A DNA stretch of 64,000 nt, taken from positions 1,054,001 to 1,118,000 of the forward strand of contig JAFKAC010000011.1 in assembly GCA_025766275.1 (NCBI GenBank), read 5' to 3'. The stretch's first letter is position 1. Every line of letters starts with the position of its first letter. The notes under the pieces were generated by a model, which was not told the origin of the DNA, did no database searches, and saw only the letters and a program-made list of their open reading frames with translations. Of this stretch, positions 34,135-44,903 are shown piece by piece. This stretch comes from Lactarius indigo. Its lineage: Eukaryota; Basidiomycota; Agaricomycetes; Russulales; Russulaceae. The translations under genes were made by a program, and so were the position numbers.

Positions 34135-36672
34135 TCATAGTTCTCGCCTCTTGAATACCAGTGACACACGGCGTGGGCTAAAAGTGAACTTAAGCACTAG
34201 CGAACAAGGGGATGGGGACACCTTACTCACGCATTAGTCAAGTTTAGATCGAAGGCCGTTATTCGCGCATATCGCTGTTCGAATGTCTCGCCGATGAATT
34301 TGAGCTCTTCCTTGATTTCAACTCTATACCTCGACATCATCATGGTGATGGCAGCTATGCTCTCGGTTTCGAAGAATCTGAAACAAACACATATAAGTAC
34401 TTCGCTACGTCGCCAGCAACCAAGTCTACACGTACTGTCTCCCGATGCACGCCCGAGCACCTACAACAAATTCATGATACACAACCAGCTGTCATGACGG
34501 GACCAAACACACCTGAGCTAAATGGCAAGAACGCGTCCCTTGGCCACTCCTCGAGGAACCTCTCCGGCCGGAATGTGTGGGGGTCCTTCCAATACCTCGC
34601 TGTGACACCTGGGTGAGGTCCAATCCTCGAGATGGAAGGAGGCTAGACGTACGGTTATAATGCAGGCCAGGCACATGAAATTCTATCTCTGTTCCAGAAG
34701 GGACAGGGAATGTTGTCTTTCCGCCGTCGGCATTACCCACCGTCAAGTTAGTATCTTCCGTAGCTTTTTTGTAGATAGTCGACGCCTGATGTTACATGGT
34801 CAGCGTTGACTTAGAACCAACGCCCCTCTGACTAGACACACCGGCGGGCTGGGCTGGCAGTCAGCTTCACTTGGGAGCCCAATTGAAATATGCGCTCACA
34901 ACATCCTCAGCGTTTCATTCAAGACGCTTCGGGCCCCAGCGGATGAGAACCCGCAGGTCAATATGCAATTAATTAACTTACGCCATGGAGCGCGTGAACC
35001 GGTTCATGTCTTCGTAGGTCTGTGGGAGATCAGTCCTTCAGTGAGCTTGAGATCTGATCTGATGGGTCCTACAGGCATTCCATTTAGGCTGGCCATTATA
35101 CCCTTAATATGCTGGTATAAGCGCTCTTGCTCATCGGGGTAAAGGGCCAGCAAGGCGAATGTGAAGCAAAGTGTATGGGCTGTCGTCTGAAGTAAAGGGA
35201 CAGTTCAAACTGTACCACTGACGGAATGTGGTGGTCCCACCTCGTGTCCAGCGAGGAGGAAGATGAACATATTTCCTGGGATGGTGAGTGAGAACCTTTT
35301 TTCATAAGCGCGATATAAGGCACTTACCGAAGAGCTCTTGCTCAGTAATAGTTAAGCTGCCATCTGGATCGTCGCTTGTCGCGTCCAAAAGTACACTAAA
35401 CAGGTCGTGACGCTCTTCTTTTGTTTCCGAGCTTCTGCGAGCGTGCACCATTTCCGCCATATATTGCTGTCCGCCATGTCAGCTGTGGAGGGAGATACAA
35501 CATATACCCGGCTAAGACAAGGTACCTCGAGCTCGCTGAACGCCAGGTTTATCCTTCTTGTGCGTTCAGTTAGGTTCATTGCCCAGTCAGGAGCAACCAT
35601 TTTCAAGAACAGCTTTGTAGACACGATGTGAAGCGCATCCTTGAAAGTCATCTGGTGGCCGGGGGGAACAGTCAAGTCTGAGGTCCACGTGACCCGGCGA
35701 CCGAAGCCTAGATCTCGTTGGCATGAAAACACAAGGGTCAAGAGCCAAATATAGACTACCCGCAACACCGACGACGAAAAGGGCAATCTAATGGAGACGT
35801 CAGAAGGTCATGCGGGAGAATCTATACTTGGCTTACCGGAAGAGTGATGTCTACGCAATGGTCCAACACGATCTTGGGGTTGTCCCCCCAGACATTGTCG
35901 AACAGGTCGAACATGATGCGGACGGTCTCGTCCCATACCAGGCGAGTATTTCTCTGGGGATCGCATTGAGAGAGTGGCGACTTCGATAGCGGGTATATAC
36001 CTCCGAGAAGACTGGAGCAGTGATTGTACGATACCGTTTCCAATCTTCCCCTTCTGATGCTATGACGTTTCCTCCAAAAGCTAAAAGCATGGAATATAGG
36101 TAGACGGGTTTGGGAAATTTGGCACGATAAGTTGCCACCTCCTGCAACCAACGAATCAAAGATCAGATACAATCAGTTCAAGGCGGAGTATTCCTTACTT
36201 TGATTGCCGCTGCATCCGCAAGGTAAATGGTGGTCTTTGGCCACGGGAACATGGCGACCTGACAGTCCATGGTCCTGATCTGCGTCCCTCCACATAAGTA
36301 GTACGGTGGACTCACCATAGCAGTAGCGTCCCTTCCAGCAGCGGCGAAATCTACGTAAGACTGTGACCCGCATAATGATTTCTCGCGCTAGCGGCACGTC
36401 CCTACCTTGGTGCTTCGTCCTGAGCATCCACGAAACTCCTCGACTTACATACGGAATTGGCGGCAGTGCGCTCCCAATGACCCGTACCAAAAACTTCGAA
36501 GGGTCGAGAAGGAGACGAGGGCCAGATGTCTGCCAAGGTATCTCTCGGTGACACTGTTTCTAGACCGTAGGGGTGCCTACCCAACGTTGCGGATAGCCCT
36601 CCGGAATTCCAACAGGGTTTGGAGTAGATATATGCCCAAAAGCGAAATGAGGACAAGTAGAACTGAGTGCAT
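34135..36672 (-). CDS. Cytochrome P450, copy B
   Basis: Paralog of 15861-18400 with the same exon layout. It starts at ATG 36672 with the anchor MHSVLLVLISLLGIYLLQTL. Later blocks are FPKPVYLYSMLLAFGGNVI, EGEDWKRYRTITAPVFSE, NTRLVWDETVRIMFDLFD, FGRRVTWTSDLTVPPG, and the I-helix MFIFLLAGHE|TTAHTL around an intron at about 35258-35200. PDEQERLYQ, HTFRPERF (about 34580), the haem loop FVVGARACIGRQ (about 34470) and SRYRVEIKEELKFIGETFEQ follow. It ends at TGA 34135-34137. All catalytic signatures are present. The C-terminus differs slightly from copy A: the last codons read on to REL before the stop. Function and family number unknown. Confidence 0.85.
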
Positions 36673-36888
36673 AACTGTTCGTGAAACGCTCCTAACCGAG
36701 GTTGGGGGAGGGTTCAGGAAAATTGTAGGGATTTGATCTACGTTGCCTATATATAATCGAGAAGTGTTGATACCGGAGCCCGAAGGACGTCCTGATGTTT
36801 AGGTCACTTATAGATGGACCTCGGTACTTTGAGAGGTTTCCAGGCCGGCCACGTGTCAGTAAGCATTAGGCGAAAGAAGTCCCTTCTG

Positions 36889-37210
36889 TTATCCACGCCA
36901 CTCCGCCGTCGGACAGGGCGGATTGATGAAGTCATCACACAGCCGAAGCCATTGGCAAAGGGGAACAAGAACGACGTCGGCGTTGCCGTACACCGAATTG
37001 AGTTCCTTCGTGGAGACATCAGCAGTAATAGGAGTACCAAGATCCTCAGCAGCAGCCCGGACATTCTCAAGGACATTCTGCATTCGGAAGAGATGGACTT
37101 GGAAGTCGCCAGGGGAAAGGGAAAGCAGATTCCTCCGAGTTTCACAAAGGCCAGACAGACAAACACACCTAGCCACGGCCTTACTGAAACCACCAGGTGC
37201 ACCCCAAACC
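36889..37210 (-). pseudogene. Remnant of a small unidentified gene 5' of P450 B
   Basis: A continuous minus-strand frame reads FSKAVARCVCLSGLCETRRN, then MQNVLENVRAAAEDLGTPIT and VYGNADVVLVPLCQWLRLCD, ending WRG and a stop. It matches the remnant upstream of P450 A (18480-18770), so it is conserved between modules. It is better preserved than the other copy but has no clear upstream exon. Not recognised; it might be a real small gene. Confidence 0.4.
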
Positions 37211-37519
37211 AGGATAAGTTACGTTACAAGGGCTTCCAAAACCAAAAACCATGGGTCCGTCGCTAGTAGTTATTTTTGTGCTTGGACTTTTCTGTTTCAG
37301 AGCGGAGAGTAAAGTTAAGTAGAGTGGGAATAAGGAGCCCGGGATTACTTTCATCCATGGGGTTATCGATTATCTCCCAAATGATCTTGGGATTGTATTG
37401 TTGGCTATGTAAATTATAGCGTTTTGGAAGCTGCCGCCATGGAACCGTATGGTTGCACTAGTGGACGCCGTTTTCGGCCCCCTACTTTTACAGACCTTGT
37501 GAATGATGCAAAAAGTTCG

Positions 37520-38420
37520 CAAATGTGCTATAGTCATCGCCTTTTGAATGCCAACGGCACGCGACGGGGCCCGTAGGGGCAGAAAGAGTACTCAGGCAGT
37601 GGCAAACAAGAGGGTAGGAGTCCGTAGGACCGTACTGTGCCGGCCCGGCACAGTATTGGTCACGTGAGGGAGGCACATAGCGCCGTTCGAAATGTCTCGC
37701 CGATGAATTCGGGCTCTTCCTTGACTTCAACTCTACTAGTGTGGTAGTACCTATGCAAAAATCGACTTTTTATTTTCTGTAGCTTCAACAACACATCGTA
37801 GCTACTTTATATTGTACATACTAATAGAAGAATGGATATCCTATTCAATGGTGATTTTTGCTTATTTTTTTTCTAGCTCCTAGTGAGCACGACCGACTTC
37901 ACCCCCCGATGCAAACTTAGTCACGCAGTATCACTCCAAGAGACTCCCAAGGTGATACAACTCTATCGCATGCATAATATCACCCCAAATTTATCATAGG
38001 TGCTCCTAGTACCATATTCTAACCCTCTATTCCAACAGATCTTCATGTCATTTACCAAGATCGTTGGGATCTGGTGGTCTGGGCCATTACTTTTCACGAC
38101 TCCCCCCTCTTCCTTGTCGCATTGTAGTCGAAATTCTCCATAGATTTTTATCTTTTATTGTGATCTCATATCTATAGATCCTACTATACCTACTGTATTT
38201 TTTTCGGGGCAGAAAGGACCACGGGAAGAGGGTGATCTGAGGCCATTTTTAAAATTTGCATTCTAATGACCATTTACATCCACCTGACACCACTAGTATA
38301 CCTATTCCCTCAATATCATCGCCGTGATGGCAGCTATACTCTCAGTTTCGAAGAACCTCTCCACCGCATCGTTAACTGCAAATTTCAAGTCTGCCCGGAC
38401 AGTCTCTCGTTGCGTTGAAA
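37520..38420 (-). pseudogene. Third P450 C-terminal fragment, split by an insertion
   Basis: 37525-37735 matches the last P450 exons: the bases encoding the FKR end, the last-intron region, and EFIGETFER-like codons. 38297-38370 matches the adjoining exon (CATCGCCGTGATGGCAGCTAT, the TTCGAAGAA stretch). The two parts are contiguous in copies A and B (around 16040 and 34330) but here are separated by 561 bp. Frames are broken and the rest of the gene is missing. Confidence 0.75.
37736..38296. mobile_element. MITE-like 561-bp insertion with TA target duplication
   Basis: Comparison with the uninterrupted P450 copies defines the insert exactly. It begins CTAGTGTGGTAG and ends with the inverse of CTAGTGGTGTCAG, flanked by TA on both sides (37734-37735 and 38297-38298). 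The interior is AT-rich with no coding frame. Imperfect terminal inverted repeats and a TA duplication suggest a non-autonomous Tc1/mariner-type element, though other TA-targeting superfamilies are possible. Confidence 0.7.
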
Positions 38421-39229
38421 AGGCCGTTCAAGAGGCGCTTGTCGTTGCAGCGCGACACCTCGCACGTCATCTCCACTAGAAATACGACCATTAAAAAGAA
38501 TACTTGTAACGATCTCATACGTGGCCACGGGAGCAGGATGGCTACTTGTTCCCGCGCTATTGGGACTCCTGGGTGTTACGGTCACCGTATGACCACCATG
38601 ACTTCACAATACCTCGAAAAATTGTTATTGTATGGTTGAAATGCTGCGTAGTCTTACGAGAAAGGCCCAGATTGTGAATCAGACCCTTCTGCTCTTCTGA
38701 ACTCGGTAGTTCTTGGTCTCCAAATTAGTGGCGACTGCTACCAAAATTATCTACGTTCCACGTCTGTGACTGTTGAGTACGTTAAGTCTTTGCGATGTCG
38801 ATCTTCATGGCTTCATCCCCATCCGAGTCAACAGTTGTATGTTGATAGTTGATGAGGGCAGCCTGCACAGGACCTTAGACCGATTGATTCTAGCGGCTTT
38901 AAAGAGACCTATTCAAACGTTCAGTCCACTCTCTATTTCACTGACGTGTAACGTGGCTGGAGGCCAAGAGCACGACCACTAACTCTGCTCACGCGACCAG
39001 TGTAAGGACCTGAGGAGTCTCGCATTCACTTCCGACGCCTTCGCCTTGCTCCCTGCTTGCTCCTCGCTCTCTTTGCCAGTGAATTAGGTAGCTCACCATA
39101 AGCCTGCTCAACTTCCAATCACAGAGGACCGGACCGATCAGGCTCTTGGTGTGCATTATTCGTCGCTCGTGCTAACTGCCTACTGTGACCATTACCGTAT
39201 CTCTGGTGCAGTAGATTAAAAGCCAAAAT
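38421..39229. other. Unassigned intergenic DNA
   Basis: No gene, repeat or RNA was recognised. Short open frames here have no conserved-looking motifs. Confidence 0.5.
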
Positions 39230-39600
39230 GTTTCGTCTCGTTGATGACCCCGCTAGATCCGCTGGCGTAACGTCTAGTTGAGAACGGGCTTTGCAGTTGA
39301 GGCTGACCAAAAGTGGAACCTCCTTCGCGACTGCCCTTCAGTTTCAATTCTGCGTATTCGTCCCAAACTCGAGTTGGCGACTGGAGTCGGAGACGAATTC
39401 ACAGAGCGAGACCCGATCTGTTTAGGGTGCAGGTGAGAGTGTAGTTTGGCTCATAGTCCGGCCCGATCCCTCTTGTCTCTCAGCCATGAGATCCGTTGCG
39501 CGACGAACTACTACATTTTAGATCTCACGGCCATTTTGGGTGGTATATTCAGAACGGGCGCTGAGGGTATGTCACCAGTGACCCCCGGCCGATCTCAGGC
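39230..39600 (+). pseudogene. 3'-end fragment of a GTPase-family gene
   Basis: Around 39440-39560 the frame reads AHSPARSLLSLSHEIRC and YILDLTAILGGIFRTGAEGM. The second block corresponds to IVDLTVILDGIFRIAAGDM at the start of the last exon of GTPase 1. The upstream part (39300-39420) aligns with the inverse of 60110-60230 next to the other GTPase fragment. No P-loop region is present. Confidence 0.65.
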
Positions 39601-40340
39601 TTGGACGGGTAGTTTGTTAGGTCTGGCAGCCGGGACATGATTCACCGCGGTGCCTAGAGGCTAGAGCATTGTTCCAGAAGCATGCAATTGGGTTTTCAGT
39701 GAGATGGAAGGACTTAGCCCAGTAATTTTGCATCCCTTCCTCAGGGAATGGTTGGTTGGCTTGGCCCCAACCTGCGAGGCTATGTGCGTATGATGTTGTG
39801 TGTAGACGGCGACCTGCGATCCGGTGTGTGTACTGCAATAACATAATTAGGACATCGTGAAGCAATAGAATTTAATACTGAAAGTACTGAACATCCAAAC
39901 TTCGCTACAGTCCCCAAGATGGTTGCTTCACGTACGGTGCATACGAGAGATGACAGCTTCCAAATCGCACCTCACCATCACTCGTCTCATCCAGGTCGAT
40001 CTATTGACTAGCCTCATGTTCGGTTCTCGAATTCTCCTTCAGAAACCCAAGTCTATCGAATCCTCTATTAGGTTTGATGGTCGAGGACAGCGCCTATTAC
40101 GACCAAACGACTGCTGCTGTTTGGGAGCAATTTCTAAAACGATGAGCCCTTTTTGACCGATTTAAGGACACAGTAGTATAGGCCGACTTGAAGATATAGG
40201 CTATTGAATGCCCTTTCCGGCCACTCGTTCCGGCCACTCGTGCCGAAGCCCTTCCCCACATAATTTATTTGATACACTCTCAATTACAGTGTGCAGTATT
40301 AAGTGTTACGCATGATCCTGGCGTTCCGAGACTCGTACCT
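39601..40340. other. Intergenic region
   Basis: No supported gene. It lies downstream of DUF6535 paralog 2 and contains a short direct repeat CGGCCACTCGT at about 40218-40242. Confidence 0.5.
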
Positions 40341-43148
40341 CTAGCTTACGGAATTTACAACGTGAATCGGGTTGCTGGACTGCGGTTGCCAGTAACGGTG
40401 AATAGCTGTCAGTGCCCTGCGCTGCAGTGTCAGGTCCATGCAACTTCTCGGGTCGACGCCCTTAATCTCCCGCACGGCATCGCGAATATGCTCGTCTGGG
40501 CCCGCATACCCTTGAAGCATATCGCCTACCGTGTCAAAGAGCATGCTAGTGATAGGTTCCGGATATGAAATATCCGAGAACACCCCGCGGTCCCGGATAA
40601 TCAGGTCGCAAATGACATTAAGTAGGATATGTTGTGACCCGAGCGATTCCCTGCCATTCTCCCAGTGGGACGTGATAATTCTGAAGGTGCCGATGTAGAA
40701 GACGCTGTTTGATTCGGGCAATGACGGTATTGATAAAAGCTGTCTCAAGGAGAGGAAGAAAAGTTCGACCGTAAACCCAAGACCATCGCCATCGCGTAGA
40801 TCTTGCAGACGCCACAGTTGCCTTTTCATCGACTCATAGGGCCGGCGCAGCGAGACACGGACTTGGTCGACAGATTTCAGAGTTTCGAGAACTCCCTTGG
40901 GTCCGTCGGCGACCTGCCCATCCAGGACTTCACGAAGCTTTAGGCCAAGTCTGGCCAACGCTTGAACTCGTCGACCCGGGAATATCAATTGGGGAGTGAC
41001 GGAGTCGCTACCTGTGACTGGCGTATTGAAAGTATCGTTTATCGGGGAGGATTCATTTCGGGGAGGCTCGTCGAATGATACACCGGGAAGTTGTCGCGTT
41101 AACTTGTAGGTAGCGTCGTCCATTGCATCTTGATAAAGGGAGATCCGCCAGTCGACGTCCTCCATGTTGTCGGCCTCGACTTTGATGCGCTCCAATTCTG
41201 AAATCTGTGATTCGTGGTTTCGTAGGATTTTCAAAACTTGCTCCCTTGTCCTCTTCTGGGACAATGGCTCGAATGCTCGACAGAGTTCCTCGATGCGTTC
41301 CCGTGCTGTCTTGAGACACTCCGCGATCCTTTGAGCGCTCTTCCATGCCGCCTCGTCTGGTTGTCCGTACTCTGACCGAAAGCGTGCCAGTCCGCTCACC
41401 GCGTACCCAGCAAGCACCTGCAGCCGGTTGCTGCGCAATATCTGCTGAATGGCCACGAGTGATAGGCACGTCCAGCGTACGCTGAACGATGGATCGGATG
41501 TGGTCGTCGGTGACTGGTTGATCTTTTCGATGTGGCCTATTTCACTGACTAGCTTTCCAACTTCTCCAAACCACTCCAATCGGAAACCGATGCCACATAC
41601 AAGTGACGCCGTGGCCTCGACGCAGGCGCGCATGCGCCTACTTCTTGCCTCTTCACTTGGGAAGTAGCTGCGAGTTTTGCAAGTGTAGAGAAGGTAGCGT
41701 ACGCATCGACAGATGGTGTCGGCGGCGGTTCCTTCCAGAGGACGTGGGGATTGGTGGATGAGAGGGCTTGGACCATTGGCAGCGGAACGATCTACCAGGG
41801 ACTCCAGAATACCGGGGTGAGAGCGCCACTGAGAGGAAACATCCATCCACACTTCTCGGCCCCATTCTGTATCGAAAGAGTCAGGCATCGCCTCCACGAG
41901 AGGTTCCATCTCTCCGGTCACCGCAGTGTTGTCGACCAACCATCGGACGGCGCGTACATCGCGATCTTTGCGTTCGTCAGTCTCTTCCATCACCAGCTGT
42001 TCTTGATATGCTTCAATGCTCGTGTGCGTACGCCGTTTGAGAGAAAAGCGGTCGATGGAATAAGATCTCGGGAACTTCTGTATCAGAAAGAATATCAAAC
42101 GCGAGAAGAGGTTCTGGTGTGGCGATTGCAGGTTCCTGAGAGGTGCCGATACGCTGTACAGGTAGAAAGACCCACAGCCACAGATGGGAATGATGGTGGC
42201 CACGCCAACGGTCAGGTTAGCGTTTATCATTGAATCGCCAAGGCCCAGAAAAAAACATAAAAGCGAGAACTGAATGAGCCTGTTGACGGCTCCCGCCAAG
42301 GTCCGCATTCCGTCGGCACCCTCGAAAAAAAACTGTCGAAATCGCGCTCTCTTCAAAGGGTTATCGTACCGCTGGAAGACCTGCATGTAGGACCGAACCC
42401 ACTGTTGAACGACAGTTGCAAGGAGCGCTGCGGACAGACTGCATACGAGACCGATGACCCAGTAAATGTTAACCCGAATGTTGGAATCTGATGGGCAGAA
42501 CGCCGGGTACGGCGGTGGGGGGGCGGGTGCAGTGGGAACTTGTGGGGTAATGGACGCGAGTTGCTGTGAGATCTGGGCCAGTATCGCGACAGACTGTTGC
42601 TGATAATACGCTGATTGCTCCACGGGGTTAACTTGCAAAGTTTGAATGCTTTGAACGAGGAATGAAGTCAGAACTGCAGCAAATAAGCCGGCCTATCGAA
42701 ATACGCGCAAATGAGCTCGAGCCGATGACGAACATAGTAAATATACACGCACAAATGTCGGGATTCCATCCATATCCGCCGCCAGACGTTGGAAACGGGC
42801 TTCGTCGTGGGTTTTTGCCTCTTTTCCGTAGAGAGTCCACAGGGCATTAGCACCATCATCAAAATCTCTGCGTCCTTTTTGAGGCCCTGCAGGAAATGGT
42901 CCTTCCGAAGAAGAATCCCCTGTTGCTCCCCCTCCTGAGTCTAAAATACATAAGAGCCACACGTCAGGCCTCCACGCACCCAATGACAGACAGGATACGC
43001 ACTACGGTAGGAACATTCTTCGAGTGACCACGCCTCTCCCCCTTTAGGGCCATTAATATCGTGATCTATTCGGATAAGAACCAATCCAAGACCCACCTGA
43101 CGGTTCTCCTTGTTCTGGGTCAGCTACGTTCTCTGAGTATCCAGGCAT
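40341..43148 (-). CDS. DUF6535 multi-pass membrane protein, paralog 2
   Basis: Three exons. Exon 1 from ATG 43148 reads MPGYSENVADPEQGEPSG; exon 2 has SSSEGPFPAGPQKGRRDFDD and ALWTLYGKEAKTHDEARF; exon 3 runs from about 42692 to 40341. Exon 3 carries AGLFAAVLTSFLVQSIQTLQ, a single AYYQQQS unit, the membrane helices NIYWVIGLVCSLSAALLATV and LIQFSLLCFFLGLGDSMI, then FRQFFFEGADGMRTL and a long conserved soluble region (RCVRYLLYTCKTRSYF, RLEWFGEVGKLVSEIGHIE, DVDWRISLYQDAMDDATYKL, LWRLQDLRDGDGLGFTVELF). It is intact and close to paralog 3. Role unknown. Confidence 0.85.
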
Positions 43149-44365
43149 TACAATAGTCACAACTGAATAAATGGGCTGACTGGGGCGCGTGGAGTGAAGG
43201 GAGTGAGATAGCTCAAGTGCTGCGTGTTATACTGTAAACATCATGGCGACAGCAAATTCTGTCAAGTGTGTATGCGCCAATCACAGGTCTTTTGACACGG
43301 CAAAGGGCACATGTCGGCGATAAAATGAATGGCTAGTGATACGCCTAAGGTTGCTGGCTCTAAAGCATTTCTTCAGCAAGGCATGGATTGGCGAGTCACA
43401 TTGCCGTCAAGTGGTGATTTGTGATGAGATTATAACTCCGCTATCACAGCCGCGAATGGACTGATCGCGTACTGATCACGCGACCACTAGGCTTGGGGTT
43501 TGACCAGATTGTACCGTGTAAGCGGCTGTGGCCGGTAGCGTCCCTTTCAGTGATTATAATGCCATCATGGAGCCGCCAACGTCTTTGCTAACTCAAACCG
43601 TCCACGGTAAAGTCTACTTTCAACCAAGCTTTCAACACTCCCATCTCACCAAATATCGTACGTAACAGGTGTTACTTTCCGTTGCAGTGCTCGTGCCTCG
43701 CGCGTGCAACGCCTATCTTGCCTGTCACGAAGCGACCAGCCCAAAGACATAAGGAGAAGATGGCTACCCCCCGATCTCTTTTCAAGATCGTACAGGTAAT
43801 GTAGACCCCGCAACAGTGACAGGCTACCTACCCTTCCGTCTGCCTTCATAGAGCATAGACTAATGTCCAGCGAATCTTTGCGCAAACAGACTGTGAGGGT
43901 TCTCGCATAAGAGGAGTTTTCTGAGGTTTCATGTCCGGTCGTGGGTCGTGGGGGGAGTTGATAGAGTAATGGGCTATCAAAACTGGTCACAGCACTCGCA
44001 GTATCACCACGGGTTGCGCTGTGCGCACTGGTACTATCGCCACCCCATGTTCAATCGTCCTTCGCACCGCAAGTAGCCAAGAAGAGGTCTCGTAAGACGG
44101 CATGAGGGCCCGACGAACTCAGGGTTGATCGTTGCTGAAGGTGAAACAAGTATTGACACATTAATAACTTGAATATGAGAGCCGAACATGACAAGGAACA
44201 CGAGGCAAATGTGACATTGTGAGGTTTGGTCGTAATTCCAGTCATCCGTGCGCTCCATCCACACTGCCACTGTGGGTGACTCGGGGGCTTACCATCTCAA
44301 TGTCCCGGCCTGGATGAGACACTCCACCTGGGAGTTGTCATAAATTAGCGTCACGCAGTCTTATG
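43149..44365. other. 5' flank of DUF6535 paralog 2 and unassigned DNA
   Basis: 43150-43270 is conserved with the 5' flank of paralog 3 (63848-63985). Shared blocks are GACTGGGG, GTGAAGGGAGTGAG, GTTA(T)ACTGTAAAC and CATCATGGCG, so it probably holds the promoter. 43270-44365 has no recognisable gene. Confidence 0.55.
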
Positions 44366-44410
44366 CACATCAGCAAAACGACAAAAGTTTAACCCGGCTT
44401 ATTTCATCGC
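44366..44410. repeat. Left terminal inverted repeat of the Plavaka-type element
   Basis: CATCAGCAAAACGACA followed by TTTAA and GGCTTATTT. It pairs with the inverse of 59405-59453 with a few mismatches. Confidence 0.65.
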
Positions 44411-44903
44411 TTAAATCTGATTGCTCGGTCACTAAGCTGCAAGTAACACTAAGCGACTACTAACCATCTCAACCAAATTTAAGGCTTTTCAGAGCCAATT
44501 TCTGACTCAAGCATGCAGCGGAAATTCGTAAGAGTGCTAAGACTGTAAGGCATTGTAAATCCGAAATACAGCGTGGCCAAGCGTTCGAAGAATGTCGCTG
44601 TCGCACTCGATATCACACCAATGGCACGCTCACGACTGCCTCACTCAATTCGGCGGTCGCTCCAATAAGGGTAAGTGGCCTTTGCAAAGTGGAGTAACAT
44701 TAATCTATCTTAGTATACTCGGAAAATGGTATAGAGTCGGTCCGTTCAGTGCTCCTTCCAGAATCCCAGCATGATGTCATAGAATGGCGATGCTAGTGAA
44801 AGTGTCAGGGGTTGACTTGACGACCATTCAGGGAACAGCGAGAATGGTGAAGGTGACACAATGACATACCTGATATAAGAAACTTGCTCTTTTCGTGTGT
44901 TGC

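Noticed and set aside
43646..43990. Minus-strand frame of 114 codons
   Set aside because: No motif, no conserved copy in the window and no splice-linked neighbour. Probably chance.
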